Positions 51,600-63,489 of a stretch of 64,000 nucleotides of DNA are shown here, piece by piece. The notes beneath the pieces are model-generated. The model was not told the DNA's origin. It made no database searches and saw only the letters and a list, made by a program, of their open reading frames with translations. The position numbers and the translations under genes are program-made. Numbering within the stretch: the first letter of the stretch is position 1; every line of letters begins with the position of its first letter. The stretch is from Homalodisca vitripennis. Its lineage: Eukaryota > Arthropoda > Insecta > Hemiptera > Cicadellidae. Where the stretch lies: NCBI RefSeq assembly GCF_021130785.1, contig NC_060211.1, positions 20,631,001 to 20,695,000 on the forward strand, in the 5' to 3' direction.

Positions 51600-54145
51600 T
51601 GAATTTGAAGGTGATTACACGTAAAAGTAATTTCTTTAGTTTTTAGTACTACAGGCTAAAATAAAAATATTGGACTTGTTTTAATGTCTTTAATTTTATA
51701 TTCTGTTTGCAAATAATACTTTTAAAAACATTTCAGTTTCCAAAAATTATTCTAGACTGGACATATAAATAACAATAGCTTTAATCCTTTGTCTAAAGTT
51801 TATTATAGGTGAATGATTTGAAAGGATAACAGGTTTTCAGACATTTACCACCACTTAAATAAACAATAAAAACATAATACTGGATTTCTTCAGAAAATGA
51901 TGTATGTGATTGTGAATATTTTGTCCTTAGATTATTGAAAAATTATAAATAAAAATACCAAGTTGTACATAAAAATGATAGCACCAGGTGATTCAATGAA
52001 CAAACATTGAACATGGAGTAGGTATGGGTATTTTACTATTTTTTCTGATATTTTATTTTCTAGGTTATTGTATATACCATTATTTTGTAGAATACTTATG
52101 CTAAATATAAATTTAGCTGAATTTTTAATAAAATCTGCCGTTAGAATAATTTGTAATATTACTGTAGTTGTTGATATTCTTGTAACAACATTTTCAGAGT
52201 TGGACGTTCAAACACAGATGTACATTTATTAACTCACTGTCTTCTGTATTTCCAAATGGGACAAGAACACATGTAGATCAATATTAATAAACAATTTTTT
52301 CACAAGAGTTATATAACCCTTTTTAGTCAGGGATGTTAAGATCCTAACTTTTTTTATAAGCTTTTAGTTCATAATATGAACAAATATTAATGTTTACATT
52401 ACTTACATATTCTTATCTAATTTACAATTTAAATTTAATTATGATACTCGTAAGTACAAAATATTTTTGTATGAAGTGTTTTCAATCAGCACTCTTCTTG
52501 TAATAAATTATTGCTTTCCTATGAGAGATTGTTAACTATTACAAACAAATACATCACAAATATATGACCTGGAAATAATAATATAGGTATAACAATTTCT
52601 GCATGAACTGTAACCTGTTTTTAGGTTAAAATAAAGTAATACATAAAAACTTGGGAAAGTACACACAATTCATACTATGTGCTATGGCTGAAATAACAAA
52701 CTAAACAGCAGAAAAATGTTTATAAATTTGTGAGATTAGGTGAAATGGGAGTAACTACAAGTTAAGAATAAAAACGTGTACTTAAGAAGAAAATAAGAAA
52801 TAGAATAACAGATGAATTAACAAAAGAATTAATGGACAGAACACTGAAAATGGATCACAATCAATAAATGCCAAATTTTATTAAACACTCAGGACACTTT
52901 TCTAATAGTTTTTCTAAAAAGCCATCCCATAAAAATAGGTAATAATGTTGTTTTCTGTGGTCTTCAACATCTTTCTCAGTGTCTTCCTATAGAAACTTTG
53001 GAAATCAAGTATAAACTACAAATTAAATGTGAGGAATGTCCTTTATGATGGTAGAATAATTTTTCTTCTTGTTTAGTGTCATGTGAGGGATTGATTTTTA
53101 TGTTTGAAGTTACCATTGTGTTTCAAAAGCTGTACATTTTGATACAACACTAAGTTTGTTAGATTAAACATTTAGATATAATAATTATGTTGTACTCCAC
53201 AGTTAGTTATTTTCATTTAGACAAAAACAGTTGTTTTAGTTCTAATATGATCTTTGGGGATTCTAATGCATGCTTAATGTTGAGTACACTATCTGTCCAC
53301 TCTACTACAATCAATCTGTAACTAATGCTATCTCATAATAGATGGGTATGGTGTATACAATTGAATGCCAGCCACAATAGATAAGATAAGAACCATATTG
53401 CTCACTATATGCATGATAAGTGTCCATTTATTTCTCAGCTTGTTTTATAAAAATGTATTTTTTTCAGTTTAATCATATATGTCATTGAGAACATGCTTGC
53501 AGTAGTTTGTGTAGAAATGTTTAAGAATACTACAGAATTTAAACCAAACTGCAAGTAGTGTTCCTATATGAATCAATCAAATCCTTCTGGTATAATATTA
53601 GGAACTGGATAAAATATAAATAAACCTGTTTTTAGTGTACATCAACTAACATCCAAATTTTAACATCATTTTCTGTATTTTTCATTTCAGACCATCATTA
53701 GATAGAATATACAACAAACCCAACTGTATAAATACTCTAATGGACTGTTCATTAGCATGCAATCCAACTGGCTTAATCAATTTCATAACAGAGTTTCACT
53801 TTTTTACTATATAGGCAGTTTCACTAGATTCACATTGAGACATCTTGAAATTACATTTTACCTATTTTGGCCCCCTTAAGCTATGTTTTATGATTTTCTT
53901 TAATTATTGATCACACAGTTATGTTTAGACAAATAAAAATAAAGTTCATAACAAAAGTGCTATTCCAAACTGTTAAAGACCTGGTGTAACCAATTTCAAT
54001 TTTTTGTCTTTTATGGATCCATTAACATATTTTAAGGACACATGTTTGGATTGTTTATCAAGAGAAAAATATGCTTAGCTGAATAAAAACCAAATTTGTG
54101 TAACTATGTGCTGCCTTTTGAATAACAACCACTCTATTATTCCAC
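51600..54145. other. No gene seen
   Basis: AT-rich. A short module at about 51815-51850 (GATAACAGGTTTTCAGACAT) recurs at 55436-55490 (inverted), 59310-59345 and 59430-59490. Confidence 0.4.
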
Positions 54146-54149
54146 ACCT

Positions 54150-54440
54150 TGGATTTTCCAGGGACATGGTTACATTTATTTACTTCACGGTTATCCTTAG
54201 AAAAAAAGTAGCTATTGCCTTATTGCTGTAACTTGTTCGCCTTCAAGTACCACATACCTCACAATTAAAGATTTTAGCCCTGTATGGATCCTTGGGAGTT
54301 TCTGGATTTTCCAGGAACATAGTTGCATTTATTTACTTCACGGTTATCCTCAGAAAAAAAGGTAGCTATTGCCTATTGCTGTAACTTGCTCACCTTCAAG
54401 TACCAAATATCTCACAATTTAAAATTTTAGTCACATATGG
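54150..54440. repeat. Tandem duplication, unit about 145 bp
   Basis: GGATTTTCCAGGGACATGGT ... TTTACTTCACGGTTATCC ... CTGTAACTTG ... CCTTCAAGTACCA ... CTCACAATT occurs first at about 54153-54290 and again at 54303-54430 with a few differences. Weaker echoes (CTCACAATTTTGAACTTTTC at 54550, CTGACAATTTTGAATTTTTC at 54695) suggest two more decayed units. Confidence 0.8.
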
Positions 54441-55234
54441 CTTCTTGGCACTTTTCTGAATTTTCATATTATACAACTATGCTAATCCAATTTAAAATCA
54501 AATTAGTATCAGTATCTTGCTACTCTTAGAGCTTCAGACACTTCATGCCTCACAATTTTGAACTTTTCATATGCAATGTGTCTTGATATTTTCATATTTC
54601 ATGATTTATTAGACAATGACATGAACCCAAATGATAATAGTACTTTTTTATAGTATACATACTCTTCTTTGACATTTAAACATCTCGTTCCTGACAATTT
54701 TGAATTTTTCATTCAGAATGTCTTTGCGTATGTCCATAGACATTTTGAATATTTTGCACATTTTTTAAAATAACTTATAAACCAGTTATGCTTAGCAGAA
54801 TTACAATAAAATATGTGGCAACAAAATACTAGTTGTTTCACAGTTTTAAAGTATTTGACTTGAGTAATTCCTAATTATTTTTTTTTTTGTGACTTTTATT
54901 ATTTACTACTCAATGTAAGAAGTATATTTAGTACAATACATTGGTTAGATGATTTTTATTTCCAAACGAATATCTAAAACCTTGGGTTTAAAAGCAGTTT
55001 TTTTATGATTCATATCAACTTCCACAATGACATGTCAGAGAACTATAGGTCACTACTGCTAAAGCGTCTTCTTCAAACTATTAAAACGCTTATTATATAA
55101 AAAATGGTCAAGTGAAGTATGCTATTTATGATGTGTAATCTCACATCTATTATAAATACTAAATACAATCTCAAAATAATATAATAAATGTATTCTTATC
55201 AAATTATACAATCTATTATTTCATAGTTTGGTAC

Positions 55235-55580
55235 CTCCCCATATTTGACGTCAATATAATAATAATAAAAGTGTGTGTATTAGCTCCAGTTCATCTTCCT
55301 CTTAGTGCAGCATCTAGAATATGAAACTGTCACAGACTTGACTCCTAAAATGTGGAGTCATGGTCATCTGGAGAGATCCAAAAAATATCAGTGAAGAAGT
55401 TCAAAACAAACTCTTTACTATTGATTTTTCATATCACTGGACGATGGCAAATGTCTGAAAAATCCTGTTTTCTTCCGAACTCTTTACATCATTTTGATAT
55501 CAGAGACAGTAAGAGGAAGGTGAACTAGATTCAACATTCACATTAAATCAGCCCTTTCCACTATAGCTACGTTATGTATG
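55235..55580. mobile_element. Foldback/MITE family, copy 2
   Basis: AGCTCCAGTTCATCTTCCTC on the left is matched inverted by GAGGAAGGTGAACTAGATT on the right, and the right end ACTATAGCTACGTTATGTAT is the inverse of the left end of the copy at 31147. The centre carries GGAGTCATGGTCATCTGGAG and CTGAAAAATCCTGTTTTC. Non-coding. Confidence 0.65.
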
Positions 55581-56379
55581 GAATACAGAAGTGATAATTT
55601 TTGCTGTATCACTTTTAATAGCAATGCTCTGATAGAGCTAAAATTAAAATATATTTAAATATACATTCTTTGCTTGATATTTAAATATTATATTAAATAA
55701 TAACAATTCAATCCTTATTGAAATTAAATTAAATTGTTGTTTATACAATTTTTAATGAATGTAAATAATAACAAGATGACACATAATTTTCTTGCAGCTT
55801 TGCAGAGTAAAGTTATACATGATTATAAACCCATAAAATACACAATCAGTATCATATTCTCTTATCAGTCTGATAATAACTGACAGAGCAATGGTCTGTT
55901 CACTTAGAGAAATTTCCAAAGCGTATGATCAAGTCATATTGAGAAAAGGTTTCTATGGTGTATTATCGTGAATAAGCACCAATATAAATGGGTATAATTT
56001 TAAAAATTGTACATTTGATTACTAAACTTCATTATGTTTTGTAAATCATACGAAATGTTAATGTTATTAATACAACTATTAATAAAATATAAAGTCTAAA
56101 AATGTATCCTCTCGTAACTATTCGATCTTACTAGTTGACTGATAATATAATCTGCCAACTAATTTGCAAAATCTCTTTTCTATTCTTCAAAATTAAAACA
56201 TTTTTGATAACCTTAATGTTTAGTGATAAAATAAAAATAGTCAAGGTTAATTCTGAAAAGGAAGCTTTTAGATAGTCCTATTATATAATACCTGCTATAT
56301 CAAATGTTTGATGATACAACTTTTATACCTTCACTAAAACAATGTTATTGTACAAAATTGATATACGAGTACTATACAC

Positions 56380-56900
56380 TGTAGAAGTACACCACACCAT
56401 GCGTCATGTAACAGGTTTCGCTGAGCTTGTATGCAAAATTTCAAGTCTCTACATCATTTCCACTGCATAATCACTACTTTCTGTAATTTAATTAGTTGTT
56501 ATTTATTTTGTTGATGTTATATTTAAGTTGCATGAAAATGTTGTGAAATTATTGTATATTGGCGGATGCCGTTGAAATAATAATAAATAAATAAATAAAT
56601 AAATTTCATTAGACTTCATGTGCTATACGTGTACTTTATCATGTGTTAAAATCTCATATGATTATACTCGGTTTGTTTACAGATTTATTTATTCTGCTAT
56701 TTTAGTCATGTATAAGACTGATGTACAAATAATATTTGCTAACGTTCAACCAAATCATTTTGATTGAAATTCACTATTATTGAAATCAAGAGTTGCCTAC
56801 ATAGAAATGAAGCTTCATGAAAAATGTCAAATCTATCTAGTTTGTTCTTGATGTCTCAAGATAGATAATGTCTTGTGTGAACAGACAGACAGAAATAAGT
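56380..56900 (-). repeat. TCTGTCTG dispersed repeat, copy 4 (inverted)
   Basis: Ends with GAACAGACAGACAGAAATAA and contains GAAATGAAGCTTCATGAAAA and TTGTATGCAAAATTTCAAGT, the inverse of the landmarks at 45875 and 50075. A (AAAT)n run at about 56578-56603 interrupts it. Confidence 0.6.
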
Positions 56901-56904
56901 TTTC

Positions 56905-57945
56905 AGCCCTTCAAGTGATTACTAATGCTCAACTAAAAATAAAATAATATAATTTGTTTACTTTGATATGATACCATTAATTACAAATCCAGTAACAATG
57001 TAGCCTATGCTGATGATAAATTCTAAAAATCTTATACACTAGTATACAACTACTGTAATAGCAAACTTTTCCACAATAATAGTTTCTTGAACACATAACC
57101 AGTGATATAAAAATGTGTCTTAATATGATGATTACAAACACAAAAATCTTTGAAAATAATGGTGATCTTTTTTTAAAACAAAAACCTTGAGAAATATTTC
57201 ATTCATATTCAATTAAAATATTGTGATTGTCAGATAAATTTCTTCAATAGAAACCGAATATACAGGTTGTATGTATTCATAATTAAATTTTAAATAAAAT
57301 AATATAGGCTTAAATTAAAACTGAATTGAATTTAGTCCAACAATTTACAAACATCAATTCTACAAAAACAAACTGAAATCATTACTATTTATAAAAGTAT
57401 ATCAATTTTTATCAAACTGGACTGTTATACATAAAAAATGTGCACATTCTGCCCAATACGTAACTCAATAATTAAACTCTGTCCATTCCAAATGCCAGTC
57501 AAGCCTGAAATCAAACTCAAACACATGTAAGTTTTAAACTTATCCAATTTGGATTGGATTATAAAAGCTTAGTCTTTTATATTTTTCATAACATAGGGTG
57601 TTTGTTAGTAGAGCAGGAAATGTGTTCCATGTCTTGTATCCAGTCAGTAAAACAGCATTTATAAATGATTCTGATTAGCTATACAGGAGGCAGAGGTTAA
57701 AGTTAATTTGTACTGTAACCTTGAACATGAATATCAATGTCTGTATAAGCTTTGTTGTCTAGCTCTGGGTACAACTGGTCATATGTCCTGTCTGAATCGG
57801 GATAACCAAGTTAATCAAAGGAATATTTATGCCACATTGATTAAGTGGAGAATAAAAACTGATATTTTAGAGTTTATACTATGCCCATTTTCATAGCCAT
57901 TTTTCTTACTGCACTATTGTAAGGGGGCACCACTCATCATGCTTA
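56905..57945. other. No gene seen
   Basis: AT-rich sequence; the open frame at 57708-57896 has no recognisable domain. Confidence 0.35.
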
Positions 57946-57949
57946 TTGT

Positions 57950-58550
57950 GCTTCAATTCAATTCAAAAACTCTTTATTAATTATTGTACAGTTGTACATT
58001 GAATACTGTCAGTGACAACTAATCCCAAATAGGTCAAAGTAAAGCTAAAGTATTTACAGAGTTATAAAGTGATGTTGCCAATATTTGGTATAAGTATTCA
58101 TCAATTCCATACATTGGCAGGTTAATTAAAAATCTTTTAATAATTGTGAAAATGTATGCTGAGATGCACAATTTTTAATATGATTGGGAATACATTTCAA
58201 AAGTTTTAGACCATTAAAATAAATATTTTTCTTAAAATATTCCAGTCTATGTTGAAAAAATATTATTTTTTGTCTTCTCCGAGCTTTGCGAATCATATCT
58301 GGAGCCAGGTATGTTGAACAATGTTCACTATTTTTGAAGCGTAGACTTCCAATAGTTTTTTCTTCTATTTATATCTTGCAGTGTTTAACATTTGTGAAGG
58401 GGAATAGGTGATGAAAGCAGGAATCGTTTCCAATTAATTACCAATATTTTGATCAAATAGCAAGTCGTACTCAAATTTATATGGTAGCAGTATTATATTT
58501 TTCAACTTTTTACCTAAAGATAACTCCCTCTTCATTCATTTAAAAGATAT
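57950..58550 (-). pseudogene. 3' part of a non-LTR retrotransposon, minus strand
   Basis: The minus strand reads APDMIRKARRRQKIIFFQHR and then YFNGLKLLKCIPNHIKN, the pattern of a LINE polymerase C-terminus (small aromatic-NGLKL-x-x-IPN block). It then runs into AATAAAG and a TTGAATTGAA tail at about 57951-57961. The upstream catalytic domain is missing. This is my best reading, without alignment support. Confidence 0.6.
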
Positions 58551-58639
58551 TCCATAGGAAACTTTTTCAAACTTTGTTATTGGTTAATTGTTATTTCTTT
58601 GCTGTAACCAATGTTACTGAAATGTGTCAAAACTTTAGA

Positions 58640-58768
58640 TCAGTATTAATAAGTATTAAGTGTAAAAAGGATAGTTTTAGTACAATAACTGTAACTATCT
58701 TTTATAGAAAACATGACATATACCTGTACTCAAAAGTTGTTTGGCAATAAATTGTTTGATTTGATTAT
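58640..58768 (+). mobile_element. Possible retroposon 3' end
   Basis: A non-coding stretch ending GGCAATAAATTGTTTGATTTGATT has an AATAAA followed by a short TTTGA repeat, like the tails of the other LINEs here. No coding remnant is attached. Confidence 0.4.
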
Positions 58769-59289
58769 GCAACCTGTGTATTTATCATCCTCACCTCTTC
58801 CTGTACTCCCTCCAGTGACTGCTGCCCCTCTTCTCTGCCTCACCAGCTACGTGCACATCTAGCACATACCTGCTTTCTATTCTACAGCCTAGTAGAGTTG
58901 ACATGTTCCTTATTTTCATTCATCAAGCAAGATATGGTAACTGATTACGAAAAGAAACCTTTATATAAAGAATGTACAGTTATAGTTTATCTAGTCTGTT
59001 AATACAACACACATTTGGGTATATTCTTACATAACTGAACAATTCTTCCAATAAAAGTGTATGATATGTTTCCCATCTTAGCACTGTGATAATCGCTCCT
59101 CAGGCAATAATAACACTTAAATTTCTGACTAAAACATGCAAATTCAAGATTTAGTGGTGATTACTTGAAAAAAGTTATACCAGACAGCATTTATTGCCTT
59201 TTTATTCGTTTAAAGCACACCACCTCTGTGCACACCTATCCATATGTTATCCACTTTATACTAACTCCTAAATAGATTACTAATTCTTT

Positions 59290-59545
59290 GTTTAAAGTTT
59301 GTTATTGACGATGGAAGGTTTGAAAGAATAACAGGATTTTGGACATCTGCCACCGTTATATGTTACAAAAGGTATAACACATCTCGAGGATTAGAAACAG
59401 AGTCCTTTGTTTGAAGGTTATTTTTGAGGATGGAAGAATTGTGAAGGAAACAGGATTTTTCCGGACATTTGCCATTGTTCAGTGAAACAAGAAATCAGTA
59501 ACACTACGTTTCGAGATCTGCAATCTGATCTCTTCTTCAGGTAAA
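59290..59545. repeat. Modular dispersed repeat
   Basis: Two related modules (AATAACAGGATTTTGGACAT at 59326 and AAACAGGATTTTTCCGGACA at 59440) each precede a CTGCCAC or TTGCCATTGTTCAGTG stretch. CACTACGTTTCGAGATCTGC follows, then AATCTGATCTCTTCTTCAGG. The first module is also inside the MITE at 55436-55490, inverted. Confidence 0.5.
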
Positions 59546-59549
59546 GAAC

Positions 59550-62030
59550 TAACCTAATACATAATTACAAACTAGGTTAAAATAAACAAATCTTACCAAA
59601 GCGTTGTGGCACGCCTAAGTCAGGAATCACAACCTACATGTGTTATCCTTTTGTAACATGTAATGATAGATACTAATGAAAAAACCTTTTTTAGCTATCA
59701 TAGTAAGCCAGACTAGAAACCAATATACAAACTGCAGATTGCAACTAATTGTTTCCTTTATTATTAAATAAATTTTACTAGTAATTTAAAAAAAATCCAG
59801 GCAGCATTTAGTAAAAATTATTTTTTTTTACAATCCTCTGTCTGATTAGCCACAATGAGGCACTAGTATATACTGCACTATAATAACAATATGTGTGTTG
59901 ATATAGTTTTTAAGGAATCTGGTTCTATCTAAGTAATAAATATTTTTATGCCATTTAACCCCTTGTAAGAAATTACAGTAAAAGAAATTCAGTAGAACTT
60001 CTGAAAACAACTATTGGTCATTATGTGTTTTAAATAAAATTGTATTAAAGTAAACTCCTTATAATTCTGCGTAATTTTACTGATATTTTGTGCATTTTTG
60101 CAATTAAATTTTTATGTATTAGTTTCCTGAAATGCATGTTTGGGTATTCAAAATTTATACCTTATATGCCATATTTCTCAAATACAGTATTTAGTTCTAA
60201 AAAATAATAATGGGTTGAACTGCAATCTTGCTCAAAATTCAGATTTGTACTTTCATGAATTTCAATCAAACTTTTTTTCTGAAAATAGAAGTTATAGCAT
60301 TTTATAAAGTGTCTAATAAGACTGCAAGTGGCGTATATTTAAGCAAAATAATTAGTGTACACTTGCCAGCACACATATGTACACTATTGCATATGTTGTG
60401 TCTTCACACTATTTGTTTTGTGTCTGTTTCCTTCCAGCCTCATATACTGCAAAAACTACTATTTAAAGAAACAAGATTTATTTACAAATAAATGGTACCA
60501 GAATATGGTACAAAATTATATATTTCACTTATTAGTAAGTACATACCACCAAAACTACTCTATAATAGAGTTCTATAGGAAGTCTTGTTCGAGGCGTTAT
60601 TGAGTTTCTATTTTTTTTTTTTTATATATAAAATCCAAAATTTTAAGAGAATTTCATCCAAATATAATTTACACAAAGAAAAAAGTCCTAGATGAAAATC
60701 ATGATTTATAAGGATTAGAAATCTTAAAAGTAAGAAAACAAAGCTTCAGCACATTGTTTGTATGACTTTCAGATAGTTACAGTGTGTACTATTTTGTTAG
60801 ATTATAAAGGGATACAAAAAACCGAAAAGTAATATATCCACAATTCTTGACTACACCTTCACACCAATTCTGATTGAAATTAATCAGTTTTTAGTCTTGG
60901 TTGATGTTTACATACCAAATGAAGGTATGGGCAATGGTCCCAGAATGGATAAAATTGACAATATATACATAAAATTATTTACCAGTAGGTTTTTTTAATC
61001 TTCAAAGAAAGGTTAGGTGCCAAATGGTGCCAAATTTGCAATTAAAATCTGTGGTATTTTACTTAGTACAAATCAATAAACACATGCACATTTAAAGAAC
61101 TTTTTTAATCAATTTCCACCTAAAATTGATTTTCTATTCCATCATAAATCTTCCTTTATAGTATGTATACAAAACTTACACATACTAAGTTCCCAATATA
61201 AATTTAAAACACTACTATATATGACCGAACTGACTTTAGTATCAATGAGACATGAGATAGTAAGGGCCACTATTTCTGTTTTAATGAGTCGTATAAAAAA
61301 GAGATTGAACAGCCATTCTTTGATAAAATGTACATATAACCTTTCCAAGATGCCATCTTAGTTCAGAAGTCACTTCAAAATAAGAAACTCCTTTGGCAGA
61401 ACACATGATAAGCTGTCTGCTATCTCTCGATTACAGTTTAAGTATAATCATCACAATAAAATAATATTCTGAGATAGTGAAAGTCTTAATCATTGCAAGC
61501 AATAAAAAATATCTTGAATTAAAAGAAAATTTAAAAATTCATGACAACATAAGTTTCATATAAAATCATGTAAATTAAGTTTGGTTTAAATTTTTCCGGC
61601 CAATTGTTACTCATAAGTATTATAAATAAATACCATGCTTTATTTAACAAAATGTTGTAGCATTAATGCGAGATAATGCAGGTTAGTTTCTATTGTTTTT
61701 AGTTTTCATTTGTACTCAACAATGCCTTGTCTAATTCACGTTATAAAGAAACCCCATTTATGTTTTTTTTTTATATGTTACAAATCAATCTTTAATCAAT
61801 TTTCTAGCGAAGGCTACAGTAATTATGTACACTGATATCATATCAGACACTGAGACATTCAGTAGTCAGACATAGTGTTCAATGAAATACTCCATTAAAA
61901 AAAACTGTATTTCAAAATGACAATGAAATTCAGGAACAAAATAAATATAAAGTAAAAACTTACTAATTTTTACAGATTTAAGTTTAAAACCCAACATTCA
62001 ACGGTTTAAAACATTTGTTCTGGATTATAG
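59550..62030. other. No gene seen
   Basis: AT-rich sequence. Overlapping open frames at 60228-60603 have AT-driven composition and no recognisable domain. Confidence 0.35.
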
Positions 62031-62031
62031 A

Positions 62032-62138
62032 TGTACTGCATTAGTCAGGATCATTTCCCGGATTTAGCTGGAGATGAAGGTAAAGCTGCAGAGTGGTCCA
62101 ACTCTTTCACTTGGAGAAAGCTGCTGCAATCTGTGTGC
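62032..62138 (+). CDS. Isolated exon-like stretch, function unknown
   Basis: Directly after a good acceptor (GGATTATAG|) the plus strand reads CISQDHFPDLAGDEGKAAEW and then SNSFTWRKLLQSVCK, followed by a possible donor AAG|gttaac. The GC content and amino-acid composition differ from the surrounding AT-rich sequence and look coding. The W-x-x-x-FTWRKLL pattern loosely recalls the region after an F-box, but I do not recognise the protein. The frame continues open to 62351; a second acceptor-like CTCCTCTACAG at 62186 could mark a short intron. No partner exon was found in the window, so it may belong to a gene reaching in from outside or be a relic. Confidence 0.4.
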
Positions 62139-62359
62139 AAGGTTAACTGTGGAGATAAGAAACTACACTTTCTCCTCCTCTACAGGTCTCTCACTAACTT
62201 TCACTGCACCAACTACCACTACCAACTATTGCAGCCAACAAACATAATATGTTCAACTCAGAATTTGTCTTCTAACATTTGGGGCCTAACATTTTATTCA
62301 GATCTACCTGGTTTTGCTCATTCGACTATTGTAAAATACAATATTATGTAAAATTTTTA

Positions 62360-63485
62360 ATGTAAGTTAGTAACAAAGTATGACATGAGTATTTAGTTTT
62401 TATATTGAAATGTAATATATATATTTAATTACGATTTACAGACCATTGAGTTTAAAAGTAAATTTTTATCCACAGTCTTGAATACTATCATTTGATCAAA
62501 ACCTTTCTGCTGAGTTTAACATTGTTATCAGTGGTATTGGAAAAATTGTGTGAAGTATGAATTTCAGGGGGTAATCACAAATTTATAAATGTATGTAAGA
62601 ACGAAAACATCAGAAAGTAGAACAACTTCGTAACTTTGTCTTTACATGTTCCATATTAAATTTAACACAGTAAAGGTTTTATACTGTTTAAGAAACAAAA
62701 AGTAATAGGATGAATGTCAATTTTTTTTAAAGCTTAGAATCTATTAGAGAAAACTAACGTTTTTTTTAGTGTTTATATTCTTATTGTTAAAGAATGTGTT
62801 TTAGAAGGAAAGGACATTTTAAAATCATATCTTTACTTTTAGTACAAAATTTATCATTAACCACGAATGATATTAAAGTAATTATATATGGTTTTGAACA
62901 TTTGCCACCATAAAATAAAAACTTTCATGCTGTCTCTGGTGTGAACAGCATGTTTTGACCAGTGTGACTGTATTGTGTATTCTTATGATTTGTGATTCTT
63001 CTGTCCAAACTGGGCTTTCATGTGAATTGAGAAGTACAACTAGTTCATTTGTCAAAATTGACTGCAAGTTTAGCTTTGTATATTGATTTGTGCTCTCATA
63101 ATCTTCTTTTGTATTTTGAATCCTGAAGAGAGGTCTAAATTCCAATCCTTGAAAAGCAGTGTCCTTTTTGATTTTTAAAATATATAGTGATGTAAAATGC
63201 CTGAAATCCTTTCAACTTTAGATTTTATAACAATACATATTCTATTTCTGTAACAGAAAAGAAAATAATTCAAACTCACTTTTTACTCTAAGGGAATTTG
63301 TAAGTATTGTTTATAGAAGAGACATGTAATGTTAACTGGTGTCACACAAATATGAGATAAAAGTAAATTCATAACTTCAACTTGGAGTTCAACGTTTTTC
63401 TAATAGCCTATTTACTATATACAACTTCATCACTAAACCCTTTTAAAAGAGAATTGCTATACTAATTTTAAAACTAACCTGTACC
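62360..63485. other. No gene seen
   Basis: AT-rich; the minus-strand frame 62882-63145 has no recognisable domain. Confidence 0.35.
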
Positions 63486-63489
63486 AAAG

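Noticed and set aside
60228..60603. Two overlapping plus-strand frames of 87 and 82 aa
   Set aside because: AT-driven composition, no domain, no splice or transcript signals; likely chance.
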